Assembly (NCBI GenBank): GCA_025997655.1
Contig: BNUW01000030.1
Location: 1 to 20,157 of the forward strand
Reading direction: 5' to 3'
DNA: 20,157 nucleotides
Source of the DNA: Spirochaetia bacterium
GTDB lineage: Bacteria > Spirochaetota > Spirochaetia > Treponematales > Breznakiellaceae
Below are positions 7,608 to 15,710 of the stretch, in pieces. The stretch's first letter is position 1; each line of letters begins with the position of its first letter. The position numbers and the translations under genes were made by a program. The notes beneath the pieces were generated by a model that searched no databases, was not told where the DNA came from, and saw only the letters and a program-made list of their open reading frames with translations.

Positions 7608-8813
7608 ATGGTACGGCGGAATGAGTATATAGAGCGGGTTCAGCCCTTTATTAACAAGGATTTGATCAAGGTTATCACCGGAATTCGGCGGTGCGGCAAA
7701 TCGGTTATTTTGGAGCTCATCAAGGAGGAACTTATCAAAGCGGGGGTAAACCCCGGAAATATCCTCAGCTTTAATTTTGAGGATATGGAATACACCCCCC
7801 TCTGTACCGCAGAAGCCTTACATGAACACCTAAAGGAAAAAATCGCCGGTATACCGGGAAAGATGTACCTCTTTTTTGATGAAATCCAGGAAGTAGCGGA
7901 TTGGGAAACCTGCGTCAATTCCCTGCGGGTTCGTTTTGATACGGATATTTACATTACCGGCTCCAACGCCGCCCTTTTGTCCGGAGAATTGGCCACCTAC
8001 TTGACGGGGCGTTATGTGGAAATCCTCATCTACCCTTTTTCATTTGCGGAATTTCTGGAACTGTACCGGGCTCAGGAACCGGCCATTACGGAAGGCAAAG
8101 CGTTTGCCAAATATATCACCCTGGGGGGGATGCCCTTTTTGCATAACCTGCGGTTTAATGAGGACGCTTCTTTCCAATATCTAAAGGATGTGTATAATTC
8201 GGTGGTGTTGAAGGACATCGTCAGGCGAAACAGTATCCGGGAAACTGACCTGTTGGAACGTATTATTTTGTATATGATATCCAATGCGGGGCAGCCATTT
8301 TCCGCCACCAGCCTGTCCAAATTTTTTAAAAGCGCAAACCGTGTGGTAGCGCCGGAAACCATCCTGAATTACCTCAAGGCCTGTGAAAACGCTTTTTTAT
8401 TTTATCAGGCAAAGCGGCAGGATCTTAAGGGCAAAAAAATTCTTACGGTGCATGATAAATACTATATTGCCGACCACGGTCTGGGCGCGGCGGTCTGCGG
8501 CAGAACGGCCATTGACATTAACCTGATTCTGGAAAATCTGGTTTACCTGGAACTGCGCCGCCGGGGCTACAGCGTTACTGTGGGTAAGGTAGGAGAAAAG
8601 GAAATCGACTTTGTGGGGGAAAACCAGGGGGATCGGATATACATCCAGGTTGCCTATCTGCTGGCAGCGCCGGAAACCATTGCGCGGGAGTTCGGATCCC
8701 TGCTTGCTATACGGGACAATTGCCCTAAGTATGTGCTGAGCATGGACGAAGTTGATTTTAGCCGGGAAGGGATTATTCATAGGAATGTGCGGGAGTGGCT
8801 GCTGGGGAGATAG
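7608..8813 (+). CDS. AAA+ ATPase, DUF4143-type (ATP-binding protein of unknown role)
   Basis: 401 residues from the ATG at 7608; a GTG at 7590 would add six residues but lies inside the promoter spacer. Features: Walker A GIRRCGKS (25-32), Walker B YLFFDEIQ (87-94), a sensor-like ITGSNA (116-121), then LTGRYVEILIYPFSFAEFLEL, which is characteristic of this ATPase family. The C-terminal DUF4143 part is nuclease-like in shape: ENLVYLELRRRGYSV, then KEIDFVGENQGDRIYIQVAY, with an E/D-x(n)-Q arrangement instead of the usual E-x-K, so catalysis is doubtful. These genes are common, often single, patchily distributed and proposed to be defence- or toxin-linked; no partner is visible here. It is the only plus-strand gene of its neighbourhood and lies downstream of three spaced boxes. 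Confidence 0.88.
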   Translation: MVRRNEYIERVQPFINKDLIKVITGIRRCGKSVILELIKEELIKAGVNPGNILSFNFEDMEYTPLCTAEALHEHLKEKIAGIPGKMYLFFDEIQEVADWETCVNSLRVRFDTDIYITGSNAALLSGELATYLTGRYVEILIYPFSFAEFLELYRAQEPAITEGKAFAKYITLGGMPFLHNLRFNEDASFQYLKDVYNSVVLKDIVRRNSIRETDLLERIILYMISNAGQPFSATSLSKFFKSANRVVAPETILNYLKACENAFLFYQAKRQDLKGKKILTVHDKYYIADHGLGAAVCGRTAIDINLILENLVYLELRRRGYSVTVGKVGEKEIDFVGENQGDRIYIQVAYLLAAPETIAREFGSLLAIRDNCPKYVLSMDEVDFSREGIIHRNVREWLLGR

Positions 8814-8879
8814 AGTTCGCGATAGACGCAACCGTTATGTTGTACAGGTTTTTTACATGCGCTATCCTTGACGCCTTTG

Positions 8880-8915
8880 AAAAAAACGGGAGCCGGTTAA
8901 CACACCGGCTCCCGT
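8880..8915 (-). terminator. Intrinsic terminator of ssb
   Basis: An 11-bp perfect GC-rich stem (8886-8896 with 8905-8915, core GGGAGCCGG/CCGGCTCCC) and an 8-nt loop are followed, in minus-strand sense, by a run of seven U (A at 8880-8886 on plus). It lies 27 bp past the ssb stop. The plus-strand side has no U-run, so it is not an obvious terminator for the convergent AAA+ gene. Confidence 0.9.
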
Positions 8916-8942
8916 AAAGGAGGAGAATACTATGCTCTATTT

Positions 8943-9371
8943 TTAAAACGTCACCGAGGCCAGTTCTTCAACGGCACTTGTTTCCGCCGCCTCGGCAGCC
9001 ATCGTTTCAGAAACATCCGTTTCCTGAGCGGATACATCCCGTTTGAATTCCGGGCGGAATTCTACATGCTCTGCCACAATCCAAATCCTGGAATGTGGTT
9101 TGCTTTCGGCATCCGTCCAGCGGTCCTGTTTTATGCGCCCTACAACCTTGACGCCCCTGCCCTTATGTCCCAGGTTGTAGCAGCCCTCCGCTAATTTTGA
9201 AAAGGTTTCCACATCGAAAAAACTGACCTCCTGTACCACACCCGTGTCCTGTTTATAGAACCGGTTGGAAGCGATACTGAAGATACATACGGGGGTTCCC
9301 TTTGGAGTAAAGTGGAACTGGGGGTCCCGGACCAGGTTCCCTTCGATAATGATAGAATTGAGGTTGTTCAT
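8943..9371 (-). CDS. ssb: Single-stranded DNA-binding protein
   Basis: 142 residues from the ATG at 9369-9371. That start is chosen because GGAGGG lies 3 nt upstream and the family begins here (MNNLNSIIIEGNLVRDP); the longer open frame to 9419 is not used. Residues 1-105 are the OB fold (VSFFDVETFSKLAEGCYNL, KGRGVKVVGRIKQDRW, RIWIVAEHVEFRP). The tail is acidic and Ala/Glu-rich but ends in LASVTF rather than the usual DDDIPF, so the partner-binding tip is degenerate: only the final Phe is kept. It acts in replication and repair. The neighbours are not rpsF or rpsR, so this may be an extra or relocated ssb. A terminator follows directly. Confidence 0.95.
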   Translation of the reverse strand: MNNLNSIIIEGNLVRDPQFHFTPKGTPVCIFSIASNRFYKQDTGVVQEVSFFDVETFSKLAEGCYNLGHKGRGVKVVGRIKQDRWTDAESKPHSRIWIVAEHVEFRPEFKRDVSAQETDVSETMAAEAAETSAVEELASVTF

Positions 9372-9441
9372 AAACCCTCCAAAAAATCTTGATCCGGCGG
9401 TATCAGAATCACCGGTCATGGGAAACCCTTAGATTTATCCC

Positions 9442-9471
9442 ATAATACCAGAGGTAGGGGAGACAACTGAA
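9442..9471 (-). promoter_or_regulatory. Possible promoter of ssb
   Basis: On the minus strand TATTAT (9442-9447) is preceded, 18 bp upstream, by TTCAGT (9466-9471). It lies in the 138-bp gap ahead of ssb and would give a leader of about 60 nt. The -10 is good, the -35 weak, so this is only a candidate; ssb may also be reached by read-through from upstream genes. Confidence 0.3.
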
Positions 9472-9509
9472 AAATGCTTTAGTCAAAGTAATAGAAAAAA
9501 TGCGGGAAT

Positions 9510-11429
9510 TTAAAACTTTGGTTGGAGTAAGAGTTTTGTCATGTAGAGGACTATGTATTTGCGCAGCGGCTCCTCGGTTTTTAACTCCCGCAGAGTAGGA
9601 TTTTCCTCCGTAATGCGCAGGGCAATTTTTTCCAGTGCATCCCTTGAGAACACGCCGCTTCTCTGATCGCGCAGGGCCTCTCGCAGCCGGTCCCGTATCA
9701 GGGTTCGGACATCGGTTAACAGATCCTGCCGGGCCTCCATATTGAGCCGGGTATTCCACCGGTTTTCCAGGTTCTCAAGACAATCGTCAATCGTGTCGCC
9801 GTAGGGAACTAACTCGGATTCCAGTTTCCGCGCCGCTTCCTTACTTTCCTTGTCCCGGGCTTTATCGCCTATTCCCGCATCCCCCTTTGGACTCATCGCT
9901 TTCCTTTGGGTCTTTTTACTCATCCCCAGAGAGAGCTTGAAGTTTTTCAGCCGGTGAAAAAAGGCCGCAATGGCTACAAAGAGGCGTATCGAATACCAGA
10001 AGGGCAGCAGTACCCGGATTTGGGCTAAGGTGTCCTTACGCTTAATTAAAAGAAGGGCTGCCAGGGGTAAAAGCTTCCCCCCGGGATTAAAGAACCGGGC
10101 GTTTTCCGGCAGCGGTCCCCCGTTCCGTTCCATTTCATCACAAACCAGATACAACTTTTCGTCGGTCATTGCCGCCATCAGGTCCGGACATGACTCAGAC
10201 ACAAGGCGCTTCAGGAGCCGTTCAAATTGCTCATCATTGTCCATGGCCGGTTCTTCGCCGTACTCCGTGAGTATGCCTGTCCAGCGATCCGAAACGGTTC
10301 GTTTGATAAGCAGGCGGGCATCGGTAAGGAATTTCAGACTGAACTCATGGTAATGGTTTTTTTTGATATACCGTTTCTCATCCCCGGGCCCGGTAATGAG
10401 GAACATCGGGGGCAATTCCTCCTCAGCATTGCTGTGTAATCTGGCAGTAAGCCATTCCTGCAGATCCGCTTCGGAATACTGTCCAAGGAGGGGCGTCCCC
10501 TTACTATTGGTGAATTGCACGATATCATCCATGGAAAAGGCGTAGGGAGGCTGCTCAAACTGACTATCCAGTTCGCTGAAGGCCAGCACCTGCGCTTTTT
10601 TCTTAACCGCCCGGGTCCGGTACCAGGCGTTCATCACCTCGAGAATATACAGCGCCTGGAGTACGGTAATTTCTTCGGGAAGCAGCCCGTTCCCCTTGAG
10701 AATATTCGCCCGGGCAATACCGCAGAACCGGGTCCAGAACAGATAGGAAAAATCCTCCCCGTCTTCCAGATTGGAAAGAGAATCCAGGGGCCGAATCATA
10801 ATCCGGTGAAACACATCCTTGAGTTGATTTTCTTTACCGTCATAATGGGGGATAAGTTTATTCTGTAAATAATCCTTATTATCATGGAGCCGGAGGTAAA
10901 ACCGCAGCTTGAGCATGGCCGCTTCCGCAAGCCGCCGGGGTATCATGGATGACAACAACAACGCGCTGGGGATCCCCGTCGGAAAAAGCAAAGCAACAAA
11001 GGGCGTTGGTTCAACCGGGGGCTCGTCAAGGTATACAATCAGATCCGTGATCACGCTGAGGTCGCAGACCTTTTCCGGGGGTATCGTCAGTTTCAGATCG
11101 CCTTCGGAAGGGAAGGGGTAACCGGCGATATCATCAAGAGATTCATAGGCGCCTTCCAGCAGGTCCACATAAAAGTTGGGCAGATAGATTTTGTTCCCCC
11201 CCCCTTCTGCCAGGACCCGGCATTTGCCCTCCGCCGTGAGGCCCTTCATTTCCTCCCAAACCCGCTTCCCCGTATCATTACCCCATCTGGCCCATTCCGG
11301 CTCTCCCCCGGCATACTTCTGCGCGTATTTGCTCACAAAGTTGATAAGATCTTTGCTGTCTATGGTGGGTGAATGCATTTTATCCGCATAGGTCAACAGT
11401 ATGCTGTATAAAACCGGTTTTAAGGCCAT
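9510..11429 (-). CDS. Hypothetical protein, 639 residues, one possible membrane segment
   Basis: I do not recognise this protein. It is an uninterrupted 639-codon frame with the codon style of its neighbours, so it is a real gene. Residues 1-470 look soluble and mixed alpha/beta, with a short lysine-rich helix near 275 (RTRAVKKKAQ). Residues about 473-491 (VLLPFWYSIRLFVAIAAFF) form the only strong hydrophobic stretch. Directly after it come a basic, low-complexity linker (KKTQRKAMSPKGD and following) and a charged helical tail with VRTLIRDRLREALRDQRSG. A cytoplasmic protein with a membrane-touching segment is one reading. It lies 35 bp after the CDF transporter gene and upstream of ssb, in the same direction. 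The upstream AAAGTAAG before the ATG is a weak ribosome site. Confidence 0.8.
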   Translation of the reverse strand: MALKPVLYSILLTYADKMHSPTIDSKDLINFVSKYAQKYAGGEPEWARWGNDTGKRVWEEMKGLTAEGKCRVLAEGGGNKIYLPNFYVDLLEGAYESLDDIAGYPFPSEGDLKLTIPPEKVCDLSVITDLIVYLDEPPVEPTPFVALLFPTGIPSALLLSSMIPRRLAEAAMLKLRFYLRLHDNKDYLQNKLIPHYDGKENQLKDVFHRIMIRPLDSLSNLEDGEDFSYLFWTRFCGIARANILKGNGLLPEEITVLQALYILEVMNAWYRTRAVKKKAQVLAFSELDSQFEQPPYAFSMDDIVQFTNSKGTPLLGQYSEADLQEWLTARLHSNAEEELPPMFLITGPGDEKRYIKKNHYHEFSLKFLTDARLLIKRTVSDRWTGILTEYGEEPAMDNDEQFERLLKRLVSESCPDLMAAMTDEKLYLVCDEMERNGGPLPENARFFNPGGKLLPLAALLLIKRKDTLAQIRVLLPFWYSIRLFVAIAAFFHRLKNFKLSLGMSKKTQRKAMSPKGDAGIGDKARDKESKEAARKLESELVPYGDTIDDCLENLENRWNTRLNMEARQDLLTDVRTLIRDRLREALRDQRSGVFSRDALEKIALRITEENPTLRELKTEEPLRKYIVLYMTKLLLQPKF

Positions 11430-11464
11430 CTTACTTTAGAATATCGGCACATAGCCGCAATCAT

Positions 11465-12397
11465 TTAGGGAACCAGGGACGCTTCATGGAGGCCGTAGCC
11501 TTCGGTTTCACGGTTGCCCGCCGGTTCCACGTGAACCATGATGTCGTAAACCGCCTCCACCCTATCCTTGATGGCCCGCTCCACCGCCGAGGCAATGGCG
11601 TGGGCTTCCAGAACGCTTAAGGATGGGTCCACCTCAATGTCGATATCAATATCCCAGAAGCCGGCTATGCGGCGCATCCGGGTACGGTGGGGATGGCCTG
11701 CCCCGGGAACACTGCGGACCGCCTCAAACACGGCCCGGTAGAATTCCTTTCCCGAACCGCCGTCCATAAGTTCCGCGTTGGCCTCCATGAAAATCCCCAC
11801 CGCAGACCGGATCACCCACATGCCGACCAGGAGGGCCGCCACGGAATCAATGAGCCCGATGCCGGTGAGGATGGAAAGAAAGAGGCCTATCAAAACCCCG
11901 GCGGAGATCACCACGTCCCCGGACATATTCTTGGCGTTGGCCTTGAGCATGGGGGAATCCGCCTTTTTCCCGAAGAGGTACTGGGTCCAGGCCAGGATGA
12001 TTTTACCGATGATGGAAATGCCGGTTACGATAAGGGCCAGGCGTCCCGGCACATCGCGGCGCTCGCCAAAGATGAGTTGGTGGGCCGAATTGAGCATAAG
12101 CTGTGCGCCGGCAAAGAACAGGGCGAAGGATAGCAGGGCGGTGGCTACCGTTTCCGCCCGGCCGTGACCCCAGGGGTGACCGGTATCCGCAGGCCGAACA
12201 ATAACCTTCGCCACCACCAGGGCCATCACGGCGATGAGGACATCCACCGAAGTATCGATCCCGTCCCCGATAACCGCGAGGCTTTCGGACTGAATACCGG
12301 CAAAGATCTTCAGCGCCGCCAGCGCGGCGTTCCCCAGCATGGCGGTCCAGGCGGCGATCCTTATCAGCCCGGCTTTTCCGGAAGGGTGCTTTTCCAA
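11465..12397 (-). CDS. Cation diffusion facilitator (CDF) family metal transporter
   Basis: 310-residue inner-membrane transporter that exports divalent metal in exchange for protons. Six hydrophobic segments lie in residues 10-205, followed by a ferredoxin-like cytoplasmic domain (about 215-292, DIDIDIEVDPSLSV). TM2 carries Asp48-x3-Asp52 (DTSVD) and is followed by HPWGHGRAE, a hallmark loop. In TM5 the metal site reads Asn157-x3-Asp161 (NMSGD), where zinc/iron members have His-x3-Asp, so metal preference may differ. The start is TTG at 12395-12397, directly after the TAA stop of htrA and in the same frame; the next in-frame ATG is residue 20, which would cut into TM1. Translational coupling to htrA is likely. 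Metal is not assigned. Confidence 0.92.
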   Translation of the reverse strand: MEKHPSGKAGLIRIAAWTAMLGNAALAALKIFAGIQSESLAVIGDGIDTSVDVLIAVMALVVAKVIVRPADTGHPWGHGRAETVATALLSFALFFAGAQLMLNSAHQLIFGERRDVPGRLALIVTGISIIGKIILAWTQYLFGKKADSPMLKANAKNMSGDVVISAGVLIGLFLSILTGIGLIDSVAALLVGMWVIRSAVGIFMEANAELMDGGSGKEFYRAVFEAVRSVPGAGHPHRTRMRRIAGFWDIDIDIEVDPSLSVLEAHAIASAVERAIKDRVEAVYDIMVHVEPAGNRETEGYGLHEASLVP

Positions 12398-13618
12398 TTA
12401 TGGCCCGGAATCTTCCCGGTCCGCCAGAATCAGGTCCAGCTTGACCGTCCTGCCGCCGCGGTTAAGCTCCACCGCAACCCGTTCCCCGGGCTTATTATCC
12501 TCCAGTGCCGAGTAGAGGTCCGCCAGGGTTTCTATCTTCATCCCGTCCACCGAAGTGAGGATGTCCCCGCCCAGGTAGATCACCGTGGACCGGTAGCGCA
12601 CGGGTTCGCTGCCCGCCCGTATCCCTGCTTGCTCCGCGTAGCCCGACCGCTTGGTCTGGGACACCAGGAAGCCCGTGGACACCGGCAGCTTGGCATAGTT
12701 CACCAGGTCCGGGAAGAGCTGCACCATGGTCGCGTCGATCCAGCCCCGGCGGACCTTCCCATAAGCAATAAGCTCCGCCACCACCCGCTTGGCGGTATTC
12801 ACCGGCACGGCGAGGCCGATGCCCACGGAACCCCCTGAGGGGGAATAGATCATGGTATTGATCCCTATCATCCTGCCCTGGGAATCCAGGAGGGGGCCCC
12901 CGGAATTGCCGGGATTAATGGAGGCGTCGGTCTGGATCATGTCCCGGATGACGTTCTGGGTGGAGGTCTTGATGGGTCGTCCCAGCCCGGACACGATGCC
13001 CACGGTGAGGGTTCGTTCAAAGGCAAAGGGGTTGCCGATGGCCATCACTTTCTGGCCTACCTTGAGGTTCCCCGAATCGCCGAAGGGCACGGTCCGCAGT
13101 TCCGTCCCCCGGGGGGGCTCAAACTTCAGCACCGCCAAATCGTTTTCCGGGTCCGTACCGACCAGTGTGCCCTCAAGCTGGCTGCCGTCGGCCAGGTTGA
13201 TAAACACCTTGTAGGCGTTCTTGATGACGTGGTTGTTGGTGAGCACATAGCCCCGGGTATCGATAATGGAACCCGACCCGGAACCGCCTTCCTGAGGCAC
13301 CGGCTGCAGGAACCAGTCGATGGCCACGATTTCGGTGGTGATGTTCACCACCGCCTCGTTAAGCTGTTCGTAGACCGATATGTTTTCCCGCTCATCCTCG
13401 GTAAAAGCCTGGAGTTCCGCGGTTTTTGTTAACAGGGGATTGGTATAGGGGGATTGCCGCAGTTGGAGCGCCGGGGACTCCGCCTCGGCGGTATTGCCCG
13501 CCTCATCCGCGCCTTTCAGGGGTATCCGCAAGACGCCAATCCCCACGGCAAACATGACCATAATGAGGACGCTCAGGACAGAAAAAAAGACCACCTGCCC
13601 ACGGCTATACAATTTCAT
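12398..13618 (-). CDS. HtrA/DegP-like serine protease, membrane-anchored, one PDZ domain
   Basis: 406 residues. An N-terminal membrane segment (about 8-30, FFSVLSVLIMVMFAVGIGVL) without a cleavage site points to a periplasm-facing anchor. The trypsin-like domain spans about 85-280 with a complete triad: His130 (LTNNHVI), Asp160 (ENDLAVLKF) and Ser239 (NPGNSGGPL). One PDZ domain follows (about 315-400, with GGDILTSVDGM). The role is quality control of envelope proteins. GGGGGAG lies 4 nt before the ATG, and a strong promoter is at 13646-13674. The CDF transporter gene starts at the next base after its stop. The single PDZ is closer to DegS or HtrA-type proteins than to DegP, which has two. Confidence 0.95.
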   Translation of the reverse strand: MKLYSRGQVVFFSVLSVLIMVMFAVGIGVLRIPLKGADEAGNTAEAESPALQLRQSPYTNPLLTKTAELQAFTEDERENISVYEQLNEAVVNITTEIVAIDWFLQPVPQEGGSGSGSIIDTRGYVLTNNHVIKNAYKVFINLADGSQLEGTLVGTDPENDLAVLKFEPPRGTELRTVPFGDSGNLKVGQKVMAIGNPFAFERTLTVGIVSGLGRPIKTSTQNVIRDMIQTDASINPGNSGGPLLDSQGRMIGINTMIYSPSGGSVGIGLAVPVNTAKRVVAELIAYGKVRRGWIDATMVQLFPDLVNYAKLPVSTGFLVSQTKRSGYAEQAGIRAGSEPVRYRSTVIYLGGDILTSVDGMKIETLADLYSALEDNKPGERVAVELNRGGRTVKLDLILADREDSGP

Positions 13619-13645
13619 ACACTCCCCCGTTTCCAGTATAGGATT

Positions 13646-13674
13646 AGTATATAGAAAAGGGACGGGAGATTCAA
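13646..13674 (-). promoter_or_regulatory. Strong sigma-70-type promoter of htrA
   Basis: On the minus strand TTGAAT (13669-13674), a 17-bp spacer and TATACT (13646-13651) lie 27 nt before the ATG, so the leader would be about 20 nt and holds the GGGGGAG ribosome site. A second TATACT (13634-13639) occurs just downstream and could give a shifted start. The -35 and -10 match those of the AAA+ gene promoter closely. Confidence 0.65.
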
Positions 13675-13774
13675 TGTCCCGGAAGGCAGCCTGGGGATCT
13701 ACAGAACAGTTATGCGAAACTGATGGATATTTTGCACTAACCTGCTCCGGCCCCTGATGGTTGAATAGACATTG

Positions 13775-15556
13775 CTACCGCTCGACAATCTTTACCGCAA
13801 CATTTGTTCCGCCCCATTGCATGCCGGAATAGGCTGCGTCATAGGTAGTCTTTGTATCGGCGGGAATCGTTAGGGTAACCGTATTGGTGGATTTTAATCC
13901 GGTAAATGTTCCCGTACCAAAAGCGGGCGGGTTCTCCCCCAACTTAATTGCGTTCAGCGCTGTACATCCGTTAAAAGTATATGTTCCGAACTTAGTCACT
14001 TTGGGGAGTTCCACCGTGATAAGGCCGGCGCAGTGATAGAAGGCATAGCTGCCCACCGTAGTCAGGCCGGGGGCTCTTAGCCATGTAAGCCGGGTAAAAC
14101 CGCGAAAAGCGCCTGTGGCACCCCCCGATCCATTCTTTATGGTGGAGAGAGATTTCCCCAAGTTGATGGTGATAAAGCGATTCAGGATTGCCTCCTGCTC
14201 CTCCGCAGTCCCGGTAAGCCCGGCAGAGCCGATACTCCCGCCGGTACAGGCTGAAAGGTTTAGGTTAATGTCGCCGTTTAGGGAAGCGGCAAGACCGGTG
14301 TAGAGATGGGCAAGGCTGTTCCCGCTCAGGTTGAGCCCGATAATCCTGACCGTCCAGGCTTCACCATCCCCCGGCCCCTCGGGATTTACCCCGCCATCGA
14401 AGAGGGCAGCTTTTGCAGCATGTACGGCCTCCTGTACCTCCGCCTGGATTGCCTCTGCTTCCAAGGGCACGGTCAGGGTATACGGGCTCGCTATGGAGAG
14501 TGGATCATCATCTTGAATCACCACGAAGGGTATGGCCTGTGAATAGGGGATCCCATCCTTTTTGCCGGTAAAAATGGCGGAATGGTTCGGCGTCCCGTAG
14601 TCTACCGCGTGAAGGGTTAAGCTGCCATCAACCGCACCGGGCACTAATTGGCCGTCCATATACCACACAATGTCTGAGTATCCGGCGTCACTCTGAACAC
14701 TAAAGGTAAGTGTTGTAGACTTATCCAAGGCTCCGGTCTTTGAGAGGAGGTTTGTTCCGTCGCTTCCGGTGATGGTAATCGCACCGTAGTTAAAGCCGAT
14801 GCTTATGATAAGGATGCCCGGGGAAATGGGGGGGCTGAGATCATCATAGGTAAAGGTATATGCCGCCTGGGTGGTGAGGCCCGAATAGATATGCACTACT
14901 TCGGTTTTTCCCGCCCTGCTAACGCCCCTTAATTGTATGTTCATGAGGTAATACCCCGCCGGAAGGCTAATGGTTCCCGTCCGTTTCCCCTCGGTTGGCG
15001 GTATAGCCATTAGGTTCACCGGTCCGCCGTCCACCGCCGCCCCTTCTGTGGTGGTAATGGTTAACACGGCGGAATCGACGGCTTCGTTGGGGAACTCGAT
15101 GGAATAGCTGAAGAAGCCCTCTGCCCCCCCTGCAATCGGTGTAAGGTTGAGATGTTTCGTGGTGGTTTCCCCCGCCGTGATGATTACGTCTGCTATGGTT
15201 CCCCGGGCCGACGCCGTTTCAAAACCGGCAGTACCGGCAAACGCCGTGACGGTGATGATCCAGATTCCGGGACGCAGTTCCACTGTTTTGGTAGTTCCCT
15301 CTGTAAATGATATGGCTTCCATAGGAGCCCCTTTCGGGCCGCTTGGGAAGCTCAGTTCATACCGGGTAAAGAGTGATTGCGCCGGGTACAGGGTCCGGGC
15401 AGTTTTGCCGACGGTGATGGTTAAAAGCCCTTCACCGCTTTCTGATCCGGTGGGACTTTTACAGCCGGTAACCAGTACCCCCGCCGGCAGTGCCAAGAGT
15501 GTGCCCAGGATGACTGCGGTGATGGAAGGTAATAAGTAACAAGTCGTTTTGTTCAT
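13775..15556 (-). CDS. BspA-like repeat lipoprotein, probably surface exposed
   Basis: 593 residues from the ATG at 15554-15556, chosen for the AAGGAG 5 nt upstream and because a lipoprotein signal peptide begins there: hydrophobic core LLPSITAVILGTLLALPAGV, lipobox LVTGC (28-32), Cys32 the lipid site. Thr/Gly-rich beta-type repeats follow (for example LTITTTEGAAV and GTISLPAGYYLMNIQLRG). The last hundred residues contain BspA-type leucine-rich repeats (FRGFTRLTWLRAPGLTTVG, YAFYHCAGLITVELPKVTK, TFNGCTALNAIKLG). Such proteins are abundant in host-associated treponemes, where BspA-like members are linked to adhesion and interaction; that role is an inference. A hairpin sits against the ribosome site. 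Confidence 0.88.
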   Translation of the reverse strand: MNKTTCYLLPSITAVILGTLLALPAGVLVTGCKSPTGSESGEGLLTITVGKTARTLYPAQSLFTRYELSFPSGPKGAPMEAISFTEGTTKTVELRPGIWIITVTAFAGTAGFETASARGTIADVIITAGETTTKHLNLTPIAGGAEGFFSYSIEFPNEAVDSAVLTITTTEGAAVDGGPVNLMAIPPTEGKRTGTISLPAGYYLMNIQLRGVSRAGKTEVVHIYSGLTTQAAYTFTYDDLSPPISPGILIISIGFNYGAITITGSDGTNLLSKTGALDKSTTLTFSVQSDAGYSDIVWYMDGQLVPGAVDGSLTLHAVDYGTPNHSAIFTGKKDGIPYSQAIPFVVIQDDDPLSIASPYTLTVPLEAEAIQAEVQEAVHAAKAALFDGGVNPEGPGDGEAWTVRIIGLNLSGNSLAHLYTGLAASLNGDINLNLSACTGGSIGSAGLTGTAEEQEAILNRFITINLGKSLSTIKNGSGGATGAFRGFTRLTWLRAPGLTTVGSYAFYHCAGLITVELPKVTKFGTYTFNGCTALNAIKLGENPPAFGTGTFTGLKSTNTVTLTIPADTKTTYDAAYSGMQWGGTNVAVKIVER

Positions 15557-15566
15557 AGAAGCTCCT

Positions 15567-15594
15567 TGAGGGGGAGTTCGATTACTCCCCCTCA
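15567..15594 (-). promoter_or_regulatory. Leader hairpin abutting the lipoprotein ribosome site
   Basis: A perfect 11-bp stem (15567-15577 with 15584-15594, core GAGGGGGAGT/ACTCCCCCTC) with a 6-nt loop lies directly against the AAGGAG ribosome site (15562-15567) of the lipoprotein mRNA; the outermost base pair takes in its first A. It could stabilise the mRNA end, or modulate ribosome access. No U-run follows, so it is not a standard terminator. Confidence 0.5.
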
Positions 15595-15710
15595 CCATGT
15601 ATGGAGCTGCCCGATGAATTGCAGTAGTGAGGGTGAAGATTTGGCGCCGGACAATGGCGGAAGCTATTACGGTAATCAGTGTATGAATTTTCACACACAT
15701 TCTTATAGTT

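Noticed and set aside
9409..9759. 116-codon minus-strand frame overlapping the ends of the 639-residue gene and ssb
   Set aside because: It is out of phase with both genes, starts inside one and ends at the other's leader, and shows no recognisable feature.
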